This document shows positions 31,163 to 39,801 of a stretch of 64,000 nucleotides of DNA, one piece after another. A program made the position numbers and the translations under genes. The notes beneath the pieces were generated by a model. It was not told the DNA's origin. It made no database searches and worked only from the letters and a program-made list of their open reading frames with translations. The DNA is from Streptomyces pactum (lineage in GTDB: Bacteria; Actinomycetota; Actinomycetes; Streptomycetales; Streptomycetaceae), in the NCBI RefSeq assembly GCF_016031615.1, contig NZ_JACYXC010000001.1:6758001-6822000 (forward strand), written 5' to 3'. Each line of letters opens with the position of its first letter. Within the stretch, counting starts at the first letter, position 1.

Positions 31163-31912
31163 TCACAGGCCGCCGGCCACCCGCAGCACCGCCCCGGTGG
31201 TGTACGAGGCCTCCGGTGACATCAGCCACGCCACCGCCGCCGCGACCTCCTCGGGCTCGCCGGGGCGGCCCATCGGCACCCGGTCGGCCTTCCGCCACGG
31301 CCGCTGCGGGTCGCCCATCGTCGCGTGGATGTCGGTCACCGTCATACCGGGCTGCACCGAGTTGACCCGGATGCCCTCGGCGGCCAGCTCCTTCGACAGC
31401 CCGACGGTCATCGCGTCCACCGCCGCCTTGCTCGCCGCGTAGTGCACGTACTCCCCGGGGCTGCCGGTCGTCGCCGCGCCCGAGGAGATGTTGACCACCG
31501 AGCCGCCGGATCCGCCGAGCCGGGTGGACATCTCCCGCGCCGCCCGCCGGGCGCACAGCAGCGCCCCGGTGACGTTCACGTCCACCACCCGGCGGACGAC
31601 CTCCGGGGAGACCTCGGTGAACCGGGTCAGCGGCCCGGTGATCCCGGCGTTGTTCACCAGGCCGGTGACCGGGCCCAGCTCCTCGACCACCGCGTCGAAC
31701 AGCGCCTCGACGTCCTCGGCGACCGCGGTGTCGGCGCGCACCACCGCGCAGCGGACACCGGCGGCGCGCACCGCGGCCGCCGACCGCCGCGCGGCCTCCT
31801 CGTCCCGCTGGTACCCGATGGCGACGTCATGGCCCGCCTGTGCCAGTCGCAGGGCGACGGCCGCCCCGATCCCGCGTCCCCCACCCGTCACCACGGTGAC
31901 CTGCCGCTCCAT
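31163..31912 (-). CDS. Short-chain dehydrogenase/reductase (FabG-like)
   Basis: The 249-residue protein has the NAD(P) motif TGGGRGIGAAVALRLA at 9-24, NNAG in LVNNAGITGPL, and the catalytic set S-Y-K in SVVNISSGAATTGSPGEYVHYAASKAAVDAMTVG. Classical SDRs oxidise or reduce alcohols and ketones; the substrate is unknown. It converges on the thiopeptide operon and may not belong to it. Its start faces the dre-like site of the divergent GntR gene, so it is a candidate target of that regulator. Confidence 0.88.
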   Translation of the reverse strand: MERQVTVVTGGGRGIGAAVALRLAQAGHDVAIGYQRDEEAARRSAAAVRAAGVRCAVVRADTAVAEDVEALFDAVVEELGPVTGLVNNAGITGPLTRFTEVSPEVVRRVVDVNVTGALLCARRAAREMSTRLGGSGGSVVNISSGAATTGSPGEYVHYAASKAAVDAMTVGLSKELAAEGIRVNSVQPGMTVTDIHATMGDPQRPWRKADRVPMGRPGEPEEVAAAVAWLMSPEASYTTGAVLRVAGGL

Positions 31913-31999
31913 ACCCCACGCAACCTTCCGGTCGATACACGAACACCCTGTGAACGGTACGCGGAATCGTTTCCGGTACCGACGGTAACGGACCGAGGA

Positions 32000-32034
32000 T
32001 TGGTCTTGACCAAGGAGGTGTCCCGCCTTATGGT
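32000..32034 (+). promoter_or_regulatory. dre-like DasR-family operator overlapping a vegetative promoter
   Basis: TTGGTC-TT-GACCAA (32000-32013) is a perfect inverted repeat that differs from the DasR consensus TGGTCTAGACCA only at its centre. It overlaps TTGACC (32006-32011), which with a 17-base spacer and TATGGT (32029-32034) makes a good promoter for the GntR gene. Autorepression is the likely outcome. Confidence 0.65.
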
Positions 32035-32170
32035 CGCAGTCGTAGTTAGTGCAACAACCTTTAATAAAGAAGCGCGCATAACTCGCCGGGGTCCGCTCGA
32101 CACCCCGGACGGGGCGCGGAGTTCGTCAGGCACGGTCCGCCAGGGGACACGGCGAAACGCGGAGGACAGG

Positions 32171-32923
32171 GTGGGGACCACGCAGCTCGAATCGGTGCCG
32201 GAGCCGAAGTACTGGCACCTGAAGACGGTGCTCAGCGACGCGCTGGACTCGGAGTTCGCGGTGGGGGAGATCCTCCCCAACGAGCGGGAGCTCGCCGCCA
32301 GGTTCGGTGTCGCGCGCGCCACGCTCCGGCAGGCGCTGGAGCAACTGGAACTGGAAGGCCGGCTGCAGCGCCGGCGCGGCGTGGGCACCACCGTCGCGCC
32401 GCCCCGGGTCGGGGTCTCGGTGGGCGACCCGGCGCACTCCTGGCCGGGCATCAACGACACGGCCGACCCGTGGCGGCCCGTCGGCAGCGACGAGGCGACC
32501 CCGCCGCCGGCGGTGGCCCGGCTGCTCGGCACCGAGCCGGACCGTACGACGCACGTGGTGCGGCGCACCCGGCTGGCGCACGGTCAGCCGCTCGCCGCGG
32601 AGCTGCTGTACATCCCGGACGCCTCGGTGCCCCACCTCAGCTCCATCGACGCCCCCGGCGGCACGGCACGCGCCCGGACGCTCCTGCGGGAGCTGGCCCG
32701 CCTGGAGCTGGAAGGCCAGGAGCAGGCCGTGGAGCTGGGCTCGGCCCGGGCCGAGGACGCCAAGGAGCTCGACCGGCTCCCCGGCTCGCCGGTCCTCATC
32801 GTCACCACCCGCTACTACGCGCAGGGCCGCACCGCCGCCGTGGCGGTGGCCACCTACCGCGCGGACACCTGCCGGCTGACGTTCGGTGACCCGAGCGGCG
32901 GGATGCAGCTGCTGGCCGGCTGA
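32171..32923 (+). CDS. GntR/HutC family regulator, DasR-like
   Basis: From a GTG behind a GGAGG box the 250-residue protein reads VGTTQLESVPEPKYWHLKTV, a GntR winged helix (GEILPNERELAARFGVARATLRQALEQLELEGRLQRRRGVGT). A UTRA ligand domain follows from about residue 105 (HVVRRTRLAHGQPLAAELLYIP). UTRA regulators of this type sense phosphorylated amino sugars or related metabolites; DasR links GlcNAc-6-P to antibiotic control in streptomycetes. The dre-like site in its own promoter supports a DasR-like specificity. Whether it controls the thiopeptide genes 1 kb away is untested. Confidence 0.85.
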   Translation: MGTTQLESVPEPKYWHLKTVLSDALDSEFAVGEILPNERELAARFGVARATLRQALEQLELEGRLQRRRGVGTTVAPPRVGVSVGDPAHSWPGINDTADPWRPVGSDEATPPPAVARLLGTEPDRTTHVVRRTRLAHGQPLAAELLYIPDASVPHLSSIDAPGGTARARTLLRELARLELEGQEQAVELGSARAEDAKELDRLPGSPVLIVTTRYYAQGRTAAVAVATYRADTCRLTFGDPSGGMQLLAG

Positions 32924-33724
32924 CGGCCGCCGCCCGACCCCACCGCGGCACATCGGCACACGGCGCACCGGCCGGCTGCGGGTGCGCCGCCGGGTGGACC
33001 GGAACGGGCCCGCCGGACGACTCCGGACGGGCCCGTCGGCGTGCCCGGACGGCTCCGCGGGCCGCTGCCGGGTCCCGTCGGCGACCCGCGCCGGATCCGC
33101 TTCCGCGGCGGTCCGCCGGTGCCGGGCCCGCCGGTGCCGGCCGGTGCGGACCTGTTCGACGACCCACCGGCGGCACGGGCCTCCCGGCGGGCCGTCCCCG
33201 GCCGTCTCCGGCCCGCGTCCGTTCCTGGCCACCCGGTCCGTTCCCAGCCCGTTCGTCTGCGGCCTCCGTCCGTTCCCGGCCCCGTCCGTTCCCGTCCGGC
33301 TCTCCGGGCCGGGGACGGGCCCCGCCGACGCCCGGTGGTGGGCCTCGCCGACGACCGGCGGCCGGGGGTGCATGCTCCGCCGGCGACCGGCGCGGCGGTA
33401 CGGGCTCCGCCGACGACCACCGGCCCGGGCGAGGTTCTACCGGGGCCGGGGGCGGGCGACGTGACGGCCTCGGCGGCCGGCACGGATCGGCTGTACCGTC
33501 CGCGGCCGACCGGCCGTACCGTGCCCGGGCCCCCGGCCTGACGAGGCGCGCCCGGCCTATCGCGCCGTGCCGGGCCAACCCCAACCGTGCCGGGCCGAGG
33601 CCTACCGCGCCGTGCCAAGTCCGACCGTGTCCGCAACCGACCCGTACCGTGCCGCGCCCGACCGGCCGTACGGTGCCGCGGCCGGCCCGTACCGTGCCCG
33701 GGCACCGCCGGCCGCCGGGCCCGC
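32924..33724. other. GC-rich intergenic with degenerate repeats, no gene
   Basis: About 800 bases between the GntR and ROK genes show no recognisable protein. Around 33485-33710 short units related to CCGTACCGTGCC and TACCGCGCCGTGCC recur at irregular spacing, several times in both perfect and one-mismatch form. An earlier part (33220-33300) repeats CCGTTCCC. Function is unknown. Confidence 0.4.
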
Positions 33725-34954
33725 TCAGCGGGAGCGGGTGCGACGGGCCGTCACCGTGCCCTCGACCGCGAAGAGTTCCTCCTCCACGTGGTCCAGCGCC
33801 AGCCGGAGCGCCCCGGTGGCCACCGCCGCCTCGCCGAGCAGCGACTGGATCACCTCCGGTGGCCGCAGGCAGTAACGCGCCAGCTCCTCCTGGAGCGGGG
33901 CGAGGACGCCGTCGAGGCCGGCCGCCCAGCCGCCCACCACCACCACCTCCGGGTCCAGCGCGAGGACCAGCGTCGCCACGTCGTGCACCAGCCGCCGCAT
34001 GAACCGGGAGACCGCCTCCCGGGCCCGGTCGTCGCCCTCGCGGGCCAGCGCGAAGACCCGGGCCACCTGCTCCTCGTCGAGCGGGTGCAGCGGCTCCCCG
34101 GTGGTGGAGAGCACCTCTTCCGGGGCCGCCTCCTGGCCCAGCAGGTGGAGCGCCCCTATCTCCCCGGCCGCGCCGCCGAAGCCCCGGTGCAGCCGGCCGG
34201 CGATCAGCGAACCGGCCCCCGGGCTCAGCCCGGCCAGCACGAACACCACGTCCCCGGTGCCGGTCGCCGCGCCCTGCCAGTGCTCCGCCACGGCGGCGGC
34301 GTTGGCGTCGTTCTCCACCAGCACCGGGCAGCGGAAGGAGCGGCCCAGCCGTTCCCCGAGCGGCAGCCCGGTCCAGCCCGGCAGGGCGGTGCACAGCCGC
34401 ACCGTGCCGTCGGCCTCCACGATGCCCGGGGTGGCCACCCCCACCGCGCGCAGCGAGTCACGCGCCACCCCGGAGCGCCGGAGCAGGTCGGCGACGGTGG
34501 TGCGCACCCGCTCCAGGCGTTCCTCGGCCGGTGCGTCCACCGTCACGGCGCGCTGGGCCGAGCCCTTCATCCGGCCGTCCAGGTCCGACAGCAGCGCGGC
34601 GACCCGGTGCGGGCCGACCTCCACCCCCAGCAGATGACCGGCCTCGGCGCGGAACCTGAACCGCCGCGCGGGCCGGCCCTGGCGGCGGGTCTCGACATCG
34701 GCCGGGACCTCGGTCACCAGCCCGCCGGCGATCAGCCCCTCGACCACGCCCTCGACGGTGGGCCGGGACAGGCCGGTGGCCCCCACCAGGTCGGTGAGGG
34801 TGGCGGCGCCCGGTTTCTCCGCCTCGTCCACGGAGCCGGGCCGCCCCGTCCCCGTCCCCCGCCCGGCGGCGGTGGCCGCGCGCAGCGCGTGCAGCACCAC
34901 GGCGGAGTTGATGCGCCGCAGCAGAGACGGATCTGTGCCGGTGAGCCGCCCCAC
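33725..34954 (-). CDS. ROK family transcriptional regulator / sugar kinase-like protein
   Basis: The 409-residue protein has an N-terminal winged helix (LLRRINSAVVLHALRAAT, LTDLVGATGLSRPTVEGVVEGLIAGG) and a ROK fold (LLGVEVGPHRVAALLSDLDG, VGVATPGIVEADG, PVLVENDANAAAVAEHW). The usual zinc-binding ROK cysteine cluster (CxCGxxGCxE) is replaced by ALHLLGQEAAPEE, so this copy probably lacks the structural zinc. Such proteins usually repress sugar uptake or catabolic genes. No sugar transporter lies next to it. Loss of the cysteines suggests altered sugar recognition. Confidence 0.85.
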   Translation of the reverse strand: MGRLTGTDPSLLRRINSAVVLHALRAATAAGRGTGTGRPGSVDEAEKPGAATLTDLVGATGLSRPTVEGVVEGLIAGGLVTEVPADVETRRQGRPARRFRFRAEAGHLLGVEVGPHRVAALLSDLDGRMKGSAQRAVTVDAPAEERLERVRTTVADLLRRSGVARDSLRAVGVATPGIVEADGTVRLCTALPGWTGLPLGERLGRSFRCPVLVENDANAAAVAEHWQGAATGTGDVVFVLAGLSPGAGSLIAGRLHRGFGGAAGEIGALHLLGQEAAPEEVLSTTGEPLHPLDEEQVARVFALAREGDDRAREAVSRFMRRLVHDVATLVLALDPEVVVVGGWAAGLDGVLAPLQEELARYCLRPPEVIQSLLGEAAVATGALRLALDHVEEELFAVEGTVTARRTRSR

Positions 34955-35036
34955 GTCGGCCTCCCTACCTGTGCGTGTCAGCCGGATCGTATCCGCTGGC
35001 CAGGGGCGGGGCGAGTGGCGGACCCCGGCCGTGGTC

Positions 35037-35687
35037 TCAGCCGGGGACGACGAACCCCGACTCGTACGCCGTGATCACCGCCTGTGTCCGGTCCCGCGCG
35101 CCCAGTTTCGCCAGCACCGAGCTGACGTGGGTCTTCACCGTCTCGGTGCCCAGCACCAGTTCGCCGGCCATCTCGGCGTTCGACATGCCACGCGCCATCA
35201 GCCGGAGCACCTGCCGCTCCCGCTCGGTCAGCGCGGCCCGCTCCAGCGCCTCCCGGGCGGCGGAGCTGGAGCGGCCGGCCGCCAGCGCCCGCACCGCCGC
35301 CGGGAACAGCAGCGAGTCCCCGTCGGCGACCAGCCGCACCGCGTTCACCACCTCCTCGGGCCGGGCGCGCTTGAGGAGGAACCCGTCGGCGCCCGCCCGC
35401 AGCGCCTCGTACACGTAGTCGTCGTTCTCGAAGGTGGTGATCACCAGGATCTTGGGCGGGGCGGGATCGGCGCGCAGCACCGCCCGGGTCGCCTCGATGC
35501 CGTCCAGCAGCGGCATCCGCACGTCCATCAGCACCACGCGCGGACGCAGCCGCCGGACGAGCGGGACGACCGAGGCGCCGTCGGCGGCCTCCCCGACGAC
35601 CTCGATGCCGGGCTGGGCGGCCAGCACCGCCCGCATCCCGGCACGGACCAGCGGCTCGTCGTCGACGAGCAGGACAGTGATCGGCAC
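35037..35687 (-). CDS. NarL/FixJ-type response regulator
   Basis: The 216-residue protein has a receiver domain with D9, D10, the phospho-acceptor D55 (VVLMDVRMP), the conserved T in VITTFENDD and K in FLLKRARPEE. A LuxR-type HTH follows at about 150-210 (LTERERQVLRLMARGMSNAEMAGELVLGTETVKTHVSSVL). It is translated nine bases after the histidine kinase gene and is its obvious partner. The divergent ABC transporter is the likely target. Confidence 0.93.
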   Translation of the reverse strand: MPITVLLVDDEPLVRAGMRAVLAAQPGIEVVGEAADGASVVPLVRRLRPRVVLMDVRMPLLDGIEATRAVLRADPAPPKILVITTFENDDYVYEALRAGADGFLLKRARPEEVVNAVRLVADGDSLLFPAAVRALAAGRSSSAAREALERAALTERERQVLRLMARGMSNAEMAGELVLGTETVKTHVSSVLAKLGARDRTQAVITAYESGFVVPG

Positions 35688-35696
35688 CCGGCCACC

Positions 35697-37013
35697 TTAC
35701 GGGGCGGCCGCCCGGACCCCGCCGTCGAGCGGCAGCCGCACCCGGACCCGCCACCGGCCCCGGTCCGCGCCGCACTCCGCCTCGCCGCCCAGCAGCGCCG
35801 CCCGCTCCCGGATGCCGCGCAGCCCCCGGCCGCCGCGGCCGGACGCCACCGCGGTGCGGTCCGCGGCGGGCAGCGGGTTGTCCACCTCCAGCTCCAGCGC
35901 CCCGGCCCGGAGGCCGACGCGGACCTCCACCGCCACCGGCCCGGCGTGCCGCAGCACATTGGTCAGCGCCTCCTGGAGGATGCGGTACCCCTCGCGGGAC
36001 ACCGGGCCGGGCAGCCGGCCGAGTTCGGCGGGGAGTTCGGCGGTGAGCCGGCAGCCCGCCGCCCGGGCCGACTCCAGCAGCCGGCCGGCCTCGGCCAGCC
36101 CGGGCCGGTCGGCGGGCCGCTCCCCGGGGCCGGCCCGCAGCAGCAGCAGAACCCGCTCCAGGTCCTCCATCGCCCGCCGTCCGGTCTCCTCCACCGCGGC
36201 CAGGGCCCGTTCGGTGAACTCCGGCGACCCGGCGGCCCGCGCCGCCCCCGCCTGCACCACCGCCACGGTCAGCGCGTGCCCGATCGAGTCGTGCAGCTCC
36301 CGGGCGAGCCGGTTGTGCTCCAGCAGCCGTTCGGTACGCTCCTCCAGCGCCGCCAGCCGCTCCGCGGCCGACGGGCCGAGCAGCCGCGGGGCCACCACCG
36401 CCAGCAGGCTCCCGGCGCCGACCACGGCCAGGGCCAGCACAAGCAGCGGCAGCGGGGCCAGCAGCCCGGCGACCGGGCGCGGCAGCACCGGGTCCGGCCC
36501 CGGCAGCCCCACCGGCCGGCCGTCGGCCGCCGCGGCGATCAGCTCCCCGGTGAGCGCCGGCAGCCCGACGCACAGCAGCGCCGTCGCACAGCCGGCCTCC
36601 AGCCGCAGCACCAGCCAGAGCGCGGTCAGTCCCCGGTCGCCCCAGGAGGCGGCGGGCGCCGCCGCGATGCCCGCCGCCGGGTCCTCGCCCGGCCGCCGCG
36701 CGTGCTCCCCGGGCAGCAGGAGCAGCCGGGCCTGGAGCCCCTCCGCCAGCCGTGCGGGCGGCACCATCGCCCAGCCCACCAGCAGCGGAACCGGGATCAG
36801 CAGCAGCCACAGGCCCCGGGCCTCCTGCACCGCGGACGCCCCCGGGTACACCAGCGCGCACAGCCCGGCCGGGACCGCGCCGCTGAGCAGGTGGAGCCAC
36901 CGGGTGTAGGTGACCGCCCGGCCCAGCCGGCGGACCGGCGCGGTGAGCCGGGAGCGGAGCACCCCGGAGCCGGGGCGGGGGCGGACGGGAAGTGACGGAG
37001 GACGGTGTGGCAC
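35697..37013 (-). CDS. Sensor histidine kinase (HisKA_3 type)
   Basis: From a GTG at 37013 the protein has 438 residues. The N-terminal half contains several hydrophobic segments (HLLSGAVPAGLCALVYPGAS, LWLLLIPVPLLVGWAMVPPA, LLVLALAVVGAGSLLAVVAP), so it is membrane-bound. The kinase part has the phospho-accepting histidine at about residue 240 (LARELHDSIGHALTVAVVQ), the N-box ILQEALTNVLRHAG, and GRGGRGLRGIRERAALLGGE. A GTG about 17 codons downstream is an alternative start. The family usually autophosphorylates on His and passes phosphate to a NarL-type regulator. Confidence 0.88.
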   Translation of the reverse strand: MPHRPPSLPVRPRPGSGVLRSRLTAPVRRLGRAVTYTRWLHLLSGAVPAGLCALVYPGASAVQEARGLWLLLIPVPLLVGWAMVPPARLAEGLQARLLLLPGEHARRPGEDPAAGIAAAPAASWGDRGLTALWLVLRLEAGCATALLCVGLPALTGELIAAAADGRPVGLPGPDPVLPRPVAGLLAPLPLLVLALAVVGAGSLLAVVAPRLLGPSAAERLAALEERTERLLEHNRLARELHDSIGHALTVAVVQAGAARAAGSPEFTERALAAVEETGRRAMEDLERVLLLLRAGPGERPADRPGLAEAGRLLESARAAGCRLTAELPAELGRLPGPVSREGYRILQEALTNVLRHAGPVAVEVRVGLRAGALELEVDNPLPAADRTAVASGRGGRGLRGIRERAALLGGEAECGADRGRWRVRVRLPLDGGVRAAAP

Positions 37014-37044
37014 GCCGCCATCCTGGCAGCGGCCCGGCCGGCGG

Positions 37045-37068
37045 CGCCTCCCCCGCACGGGGGAGGCG
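37045..37068. promoter_or_regulatory. Perfect hairpin in the divergent kinase/ABC region
   Basis: A 10-bp perfect stem (37045-37054 with 37059-37068) with loop GCAC lies between the divergent kinase and ABC genes, probably in the ABC leader or acting as an operator for the response regulator. Confidence 0.4.
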
Positions 37069-37122
37069 GTTCCCGCTCCGGGGGGAGGACCCGCCCCGGG
37101 GCGGCCGGGCATCGTCGGAGCC

Positions 37123-38055
37123 ATGACAGCGATCGAGATCCGCGGGCTGACCAAGGAGTACCGGGCCCGCCGCGCCCTGGACGGGCTCACCGTGACCGTC
37201 GAACCCGGCCGGGTCACCGGATTCCTCGGCCCCAACGGCGCCGGGAAGTCCACCACCCTGCGCATCCTGCTGGGTCTGGACCGGCCCACCGCCGGCTCGG
37301 CGACCTTCGGCGGGCGCGCCTACACCGCGCTGCGCGAGCCGCTGCGCCACGTCGGGGCGCTCCTCGACGCCGGCGCCGCCCACGGGGGCCGAACCGCGCG
37401 CGACCACCTGCGCGCCGTCGCCGCCGCCAACCGGTTGCCGGCCGGGCGGGTGGCGCGGGTCCTGGACGAGGTGGGCCTGAGCCCCGCCGCGGACCGCCGG
37501 GTGCGGACCTTCTCCCTGGGCATGCGCCAGCGCCTGGGGGTGGCCACCGCGCTGCTGGGCGACCCCGCGGTGCTGCTGCTGGACGAACCGGCCAACGGGC
37601 TCGACCCGGAGGGCATCGTCTGGCTGCGGCGGCTGCTGCGGCGACTGGCCGCGGAGGGCCGCACGGTACTGGTCTCCAGCCATCTGATGGCCGAGACCGC
37701 GGCCACCGCCGACCACGTGGTGGTCCTCGGCCGCGGCCGGCTGCTGGCCGACCGGTCGACGGCCGACCTCGTCCGCGCCGCCGGCGGGCGGCGGGTGCGG
37801 GTGCGCACCGCCGAACCCGGCCGGCTGGCCGCCGCGCTGACGGACCGGGGACTGTCCTGGGAGCCCGCCGGGGACGGCTGGTGGCTGGTGGCGGACGCCG
37901 GCGCCGAGGAGGTCGGGCGGATCGCCGCCGCGGCGGGCGCCCCGGTCCTCGGCCTCGCCGACGACCACCCCACCCTGGAACAGGCGTACCTCGACCTCAC
38001 CGGCGGGGCGGCCGAGTTCGCGGCCGGCCGGACCGGCGCCGGGGAGGTGGAGTGA
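37123..38055 (+). CDS. ABC transporter ATP-binding protein
   Basis: The 310-residue protein starts MTAIEIRGLTKEYRARRALDGL. Walker A is GPNGAGKST near residue 40, the signature is FSLGMRQRLG, Walker B is VLLLDEPANGLDP and the H-loop is LVSSHLM. A C-terminal extension of about 90 residues follows the ATPase, as in drug or lantibiotic exporters of the BcrA/DrrA type. It is followed two bases later by the permease gene, and it diverges from a two-component system, a common layout for antimicrobial-sensing exporters. Confidence 0.92.
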   Translation: MTAIEIRGLTKEYRARRALDGLTVTVEPGRVTGFLGPNGAGKSTTLRILLGLDRPTAGSATFGGRAYTALREPLRHVGALLDAGAAHGGRTARDHLRAVAAANRLPAGRVARVLDEVGLSPAADRRVRTFSLGMRQRLGVATALLGDPAVLLLDEPANGLDPEGIVWLRRLLRRLAAEGRTVLVSSHLMAETAATADHVVVLGRGRLLADRSTADLVRAAGGRRVRVRTAEPGRLAAALTDRGLSWEPAGDGWWLVADAGAEEVGRIAAAAGAPVLGLADDHPTLEQAYLDLTGGAAEFAAGRTGAGEVE

Positions 38056-38056
38056 G

Positions 38057-38794
38057 ATGGCCTTCACCGCGGCCCTCCACGCGGAGTGGATCAAGGTCAG
38101 GTCCCTCCGCTCGACGCTCGGCTGCCTGCTCGCGGTCCTCCCGGTCACGGTCGGCACCACCGCCGCGGTCTGCGCGGCGTTCGGTGACGGGGAGTCCCGG
38201 GAGCCCGGCTTCGACCCCCTCTTCACCGCGTTCTACGGACTGAACTTCGGTCAGCTCGCGGCCGTCGCCTTCGGCACCGCCGCGGTCGCCGCGGAGTACC
38301 GCGGCGGGGCGATCCGGGTCTCCCTCGCCGCGGTGCCGCGCCGGGGGGTGTTCCACGCGGCCAAGATGGTTGCCGTGGGCGGGCCCGCGCTCGCCGTCGG
38401 CCTCCTCACCGGGCCGGCCGCCTTCCTGGCCGGCGGGGCGCTCCTGGACGGCCGGGGGACCGCGCCGGGTGACCCCGGCGCGGTGCGCGCGATGCTCGGC
38501 TGCGGCGTCTACCTGGCGCTGCTGGCGCTGCTGGCGGCCGGGCTGACCACGGTGCTGCGCAGCGGCGCCGCCGCCCTCGGGCTGCTCGTCCCGTTCCTGC
38601 TGATCGTCCCCTTCGTCGTGGGGGACCTCGCCGGGGGCGCCGCCCGCTACCTGCCGGACCGGGCCGGGCAACTGGTGCTGCACACCTCCCCGGAGGGCGG
38701 ACTGGGCCCCTGGGAGGGCCTCGGGGTGACCGCCTGCTGGGCCGCGGCCGCGGTGCTGGCCGGCTGGTGGCGGCTGGCACGCCGCGACGCCTGA
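38057..38794 (+). CDS. ABC-2 type transporter permease
   Basis: The 245-residue membrane protein starts MAFTAALHAEWIKVRSLRST, the typical ABC-2 start with an amphipathic helix before TM1. Six hydrophobic segments are visible (for example LGCLLAVLPVTVGTTAAVCA and LGLLVPFLLIVPFVVGDLAG). AAEYRGGAIRVSLAAVPRRG between TM2 and TM3 is a family motif. It forms an exporter with the ATPase encoded just upstream; the cargo is unknown. Confidence 0.9.
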   Translation: MAFTAALHAEWIKVRSLRSTLGCLLAVLPVTVGTTAAVCAAFGDGESREPGFDPLFTAFYGLNFGQLAAVAFGTAAVAAEYRGGAIRVSLAAVPRRGVFHAAKMVAVGGPALAVGLLTGPAAFLAGGALLDGRGTAPGDPGAVRAMLGCGVYLALLALLAAGLTTVLRSGAAALGLLVPFLLIVPFVVGDLAGGAARYLPDRAGQLVLHTSPEGGLGPWEGLGVTACWAAAAVLAGWWRLARRDA

Positions 38795-38796
38795 CC

Positions 38797-38816
38797 GGCC
38801 GCGGCACGCCGCGGCC
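38797..38816 (+). terminator. Short terminator hairpin after the ABC operon
   Basis: GGCCGCGGC and GCCGCGGCC pair across two bases (38797-38816), two bases after the permease stop codon. Confidence 0.5.
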
Positions 38817-39351
38817 CACCGCGCCGGCCCGCGGCGTCGCGGCACGGATCCCCGGGGCGGGGGCACGGCCGCGGGCCCGGCCGGGCCGACCGGAGCGTCA
38901 CGTGGCCCCGGCGAGGGCGGAAGGGCGGGAGTTGCGGGGCGCGGCGGACCGGCCGGGCGGGGTGGCCGGGGCGCCCGGGCCGGGCCAGGCGCCCCGCGGG
39001 GCCGGTGGCCGGGCACCCGGACGCTCCGGCGATGGGGGGACGGCGCCGGGGAGAGGGTTGCAGGTCCGCCGGGCGGGCGGGACGGCACGTCCGCACCGGG
39101 CGCGGACGGGTAGGCGCCCGGCCCCCGGGCCGACGGCGGGGCCTGCGGAGCGCCGGTCCTCTCCGCGCGGAGGCGCGGGCCGGCCGACCGTGCGCCTCCG
39201 GCGGGGCCGGGCCCTTCCGGGGCGGTGGCCGTGCCGCCCCCTTCCCCGTGGGCGGGGTGCGGTACGTGCGCCCCCGGTGGTACGTCCCGTCCGGCGGGCC
39301 GGGTCCGGCCCGTGGAGCTCAAGTGTCGTACCCCGGCGCTTTACTGACGGT
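38817..39351. other. Intergenic, no gene recognised
   Basis: About 530 GC-rich bases. The frame of the next gene is open here but without conserved sequence. A TTTACT hexamer at 39340-39345, six bases before the ATG at 39352, may be the -10 of a leaderless promoter; no matching -35 is seen. Confidence 0.35.
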
Positions 39352-39801
39352 ATGACCACGCACATCGGAGCGCACCTCGCCGCCGTGGACGCCCTGTGCG
39401 CCCGGGCCCTGCCGGGCCGGCCGGACCCCTCCGGCGGACCGGGGACGCCGGCCGGCCCCGCTCACCAGGTCGTCGAGCTGCGGGCGAGCGAAGAGTTCTG
39501 GGACGCCGACCAGAGCCGGATCGAGGAGGCGGAGGAGGAGTTCCGCGTCGAGCTGGAGGTACTCGTCCGGGCGCTCGCCGGGCGCTGGGGCGAGCCGGAG
39601 GTGCTCGACCTCACCGGGCATCTGGAGCGTTCGGCGCTCGGCGAGCCGGTCCCGCCACCGCTGGACACCCTGTGCGGGTACGTCCGGACGCTGCACACCT
39701 GGCGGATACCGGGCGGCTGGATGGGCGTGGGCCTCGCCCACTCGGGCCGGGAGCTGCCCCGCCGGCTGATCGCCGCGGTGGCCGCCGGTACGCCGCGCTG
39801 A
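39352..39801 (+). CDS. Conserved hypothetical protein, about 149 aa
   Basis: The ATG at 39352 opens a 149-residue frame (MTTHIGAHLAAVDALCARAL) with normal amino-acid composition. It has an acidic helix (DADQSRIEEAEEEFRVELEVLVRAL), a WGEPEVLDLTGHLER segment and a Trp-containing end (TWRIPGGWMGVGLAHSGREL). No membrane segment or signal is present. I do not recognise the family, but the composition and codon bias are those of a real gene. No ribosome binding site is visible, in line with a leaderless message. Confidence 0.65.
   Translation: MTTHIGAHLAAVDALCARALPGRPDPSGGPGTPAGPAHQVVELRASEEFWDADQSRIEEAEEEFRVELEVLVRALAGRWGEPEVLDLTGHLERSALGEPVPPPLDTLCGYVRTLHTWRIPGGWMGVGLAHSGRELPRRLIAAVAAGTPR

Noticed and set aside
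33485..33710. Possible CRISPR-like array of CCGTACCGTGCC units
   Set aside because: Units are short, degenerate and irregularly spaced without unique spacers of constant length, and no cas gene is present.
31163..34954. SDR, GntR and ROK genes as part of the thiopeptide cluster
   Set aside because: The core lactazole set is six genes ending with the LazF-like enzyme, followed by a terminator and convergent transcription. No direct functional link is visible, so membership is left as a hypothesis only.
34978..38226. A 1082-codon open frame on the minus strand spanning the two-component and ABC genes
   Set aside because: It runs in the wrong frame through the response regulator and kinase and antisense to the ABC genes, which have clear motifs. 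It has no domain of its own.
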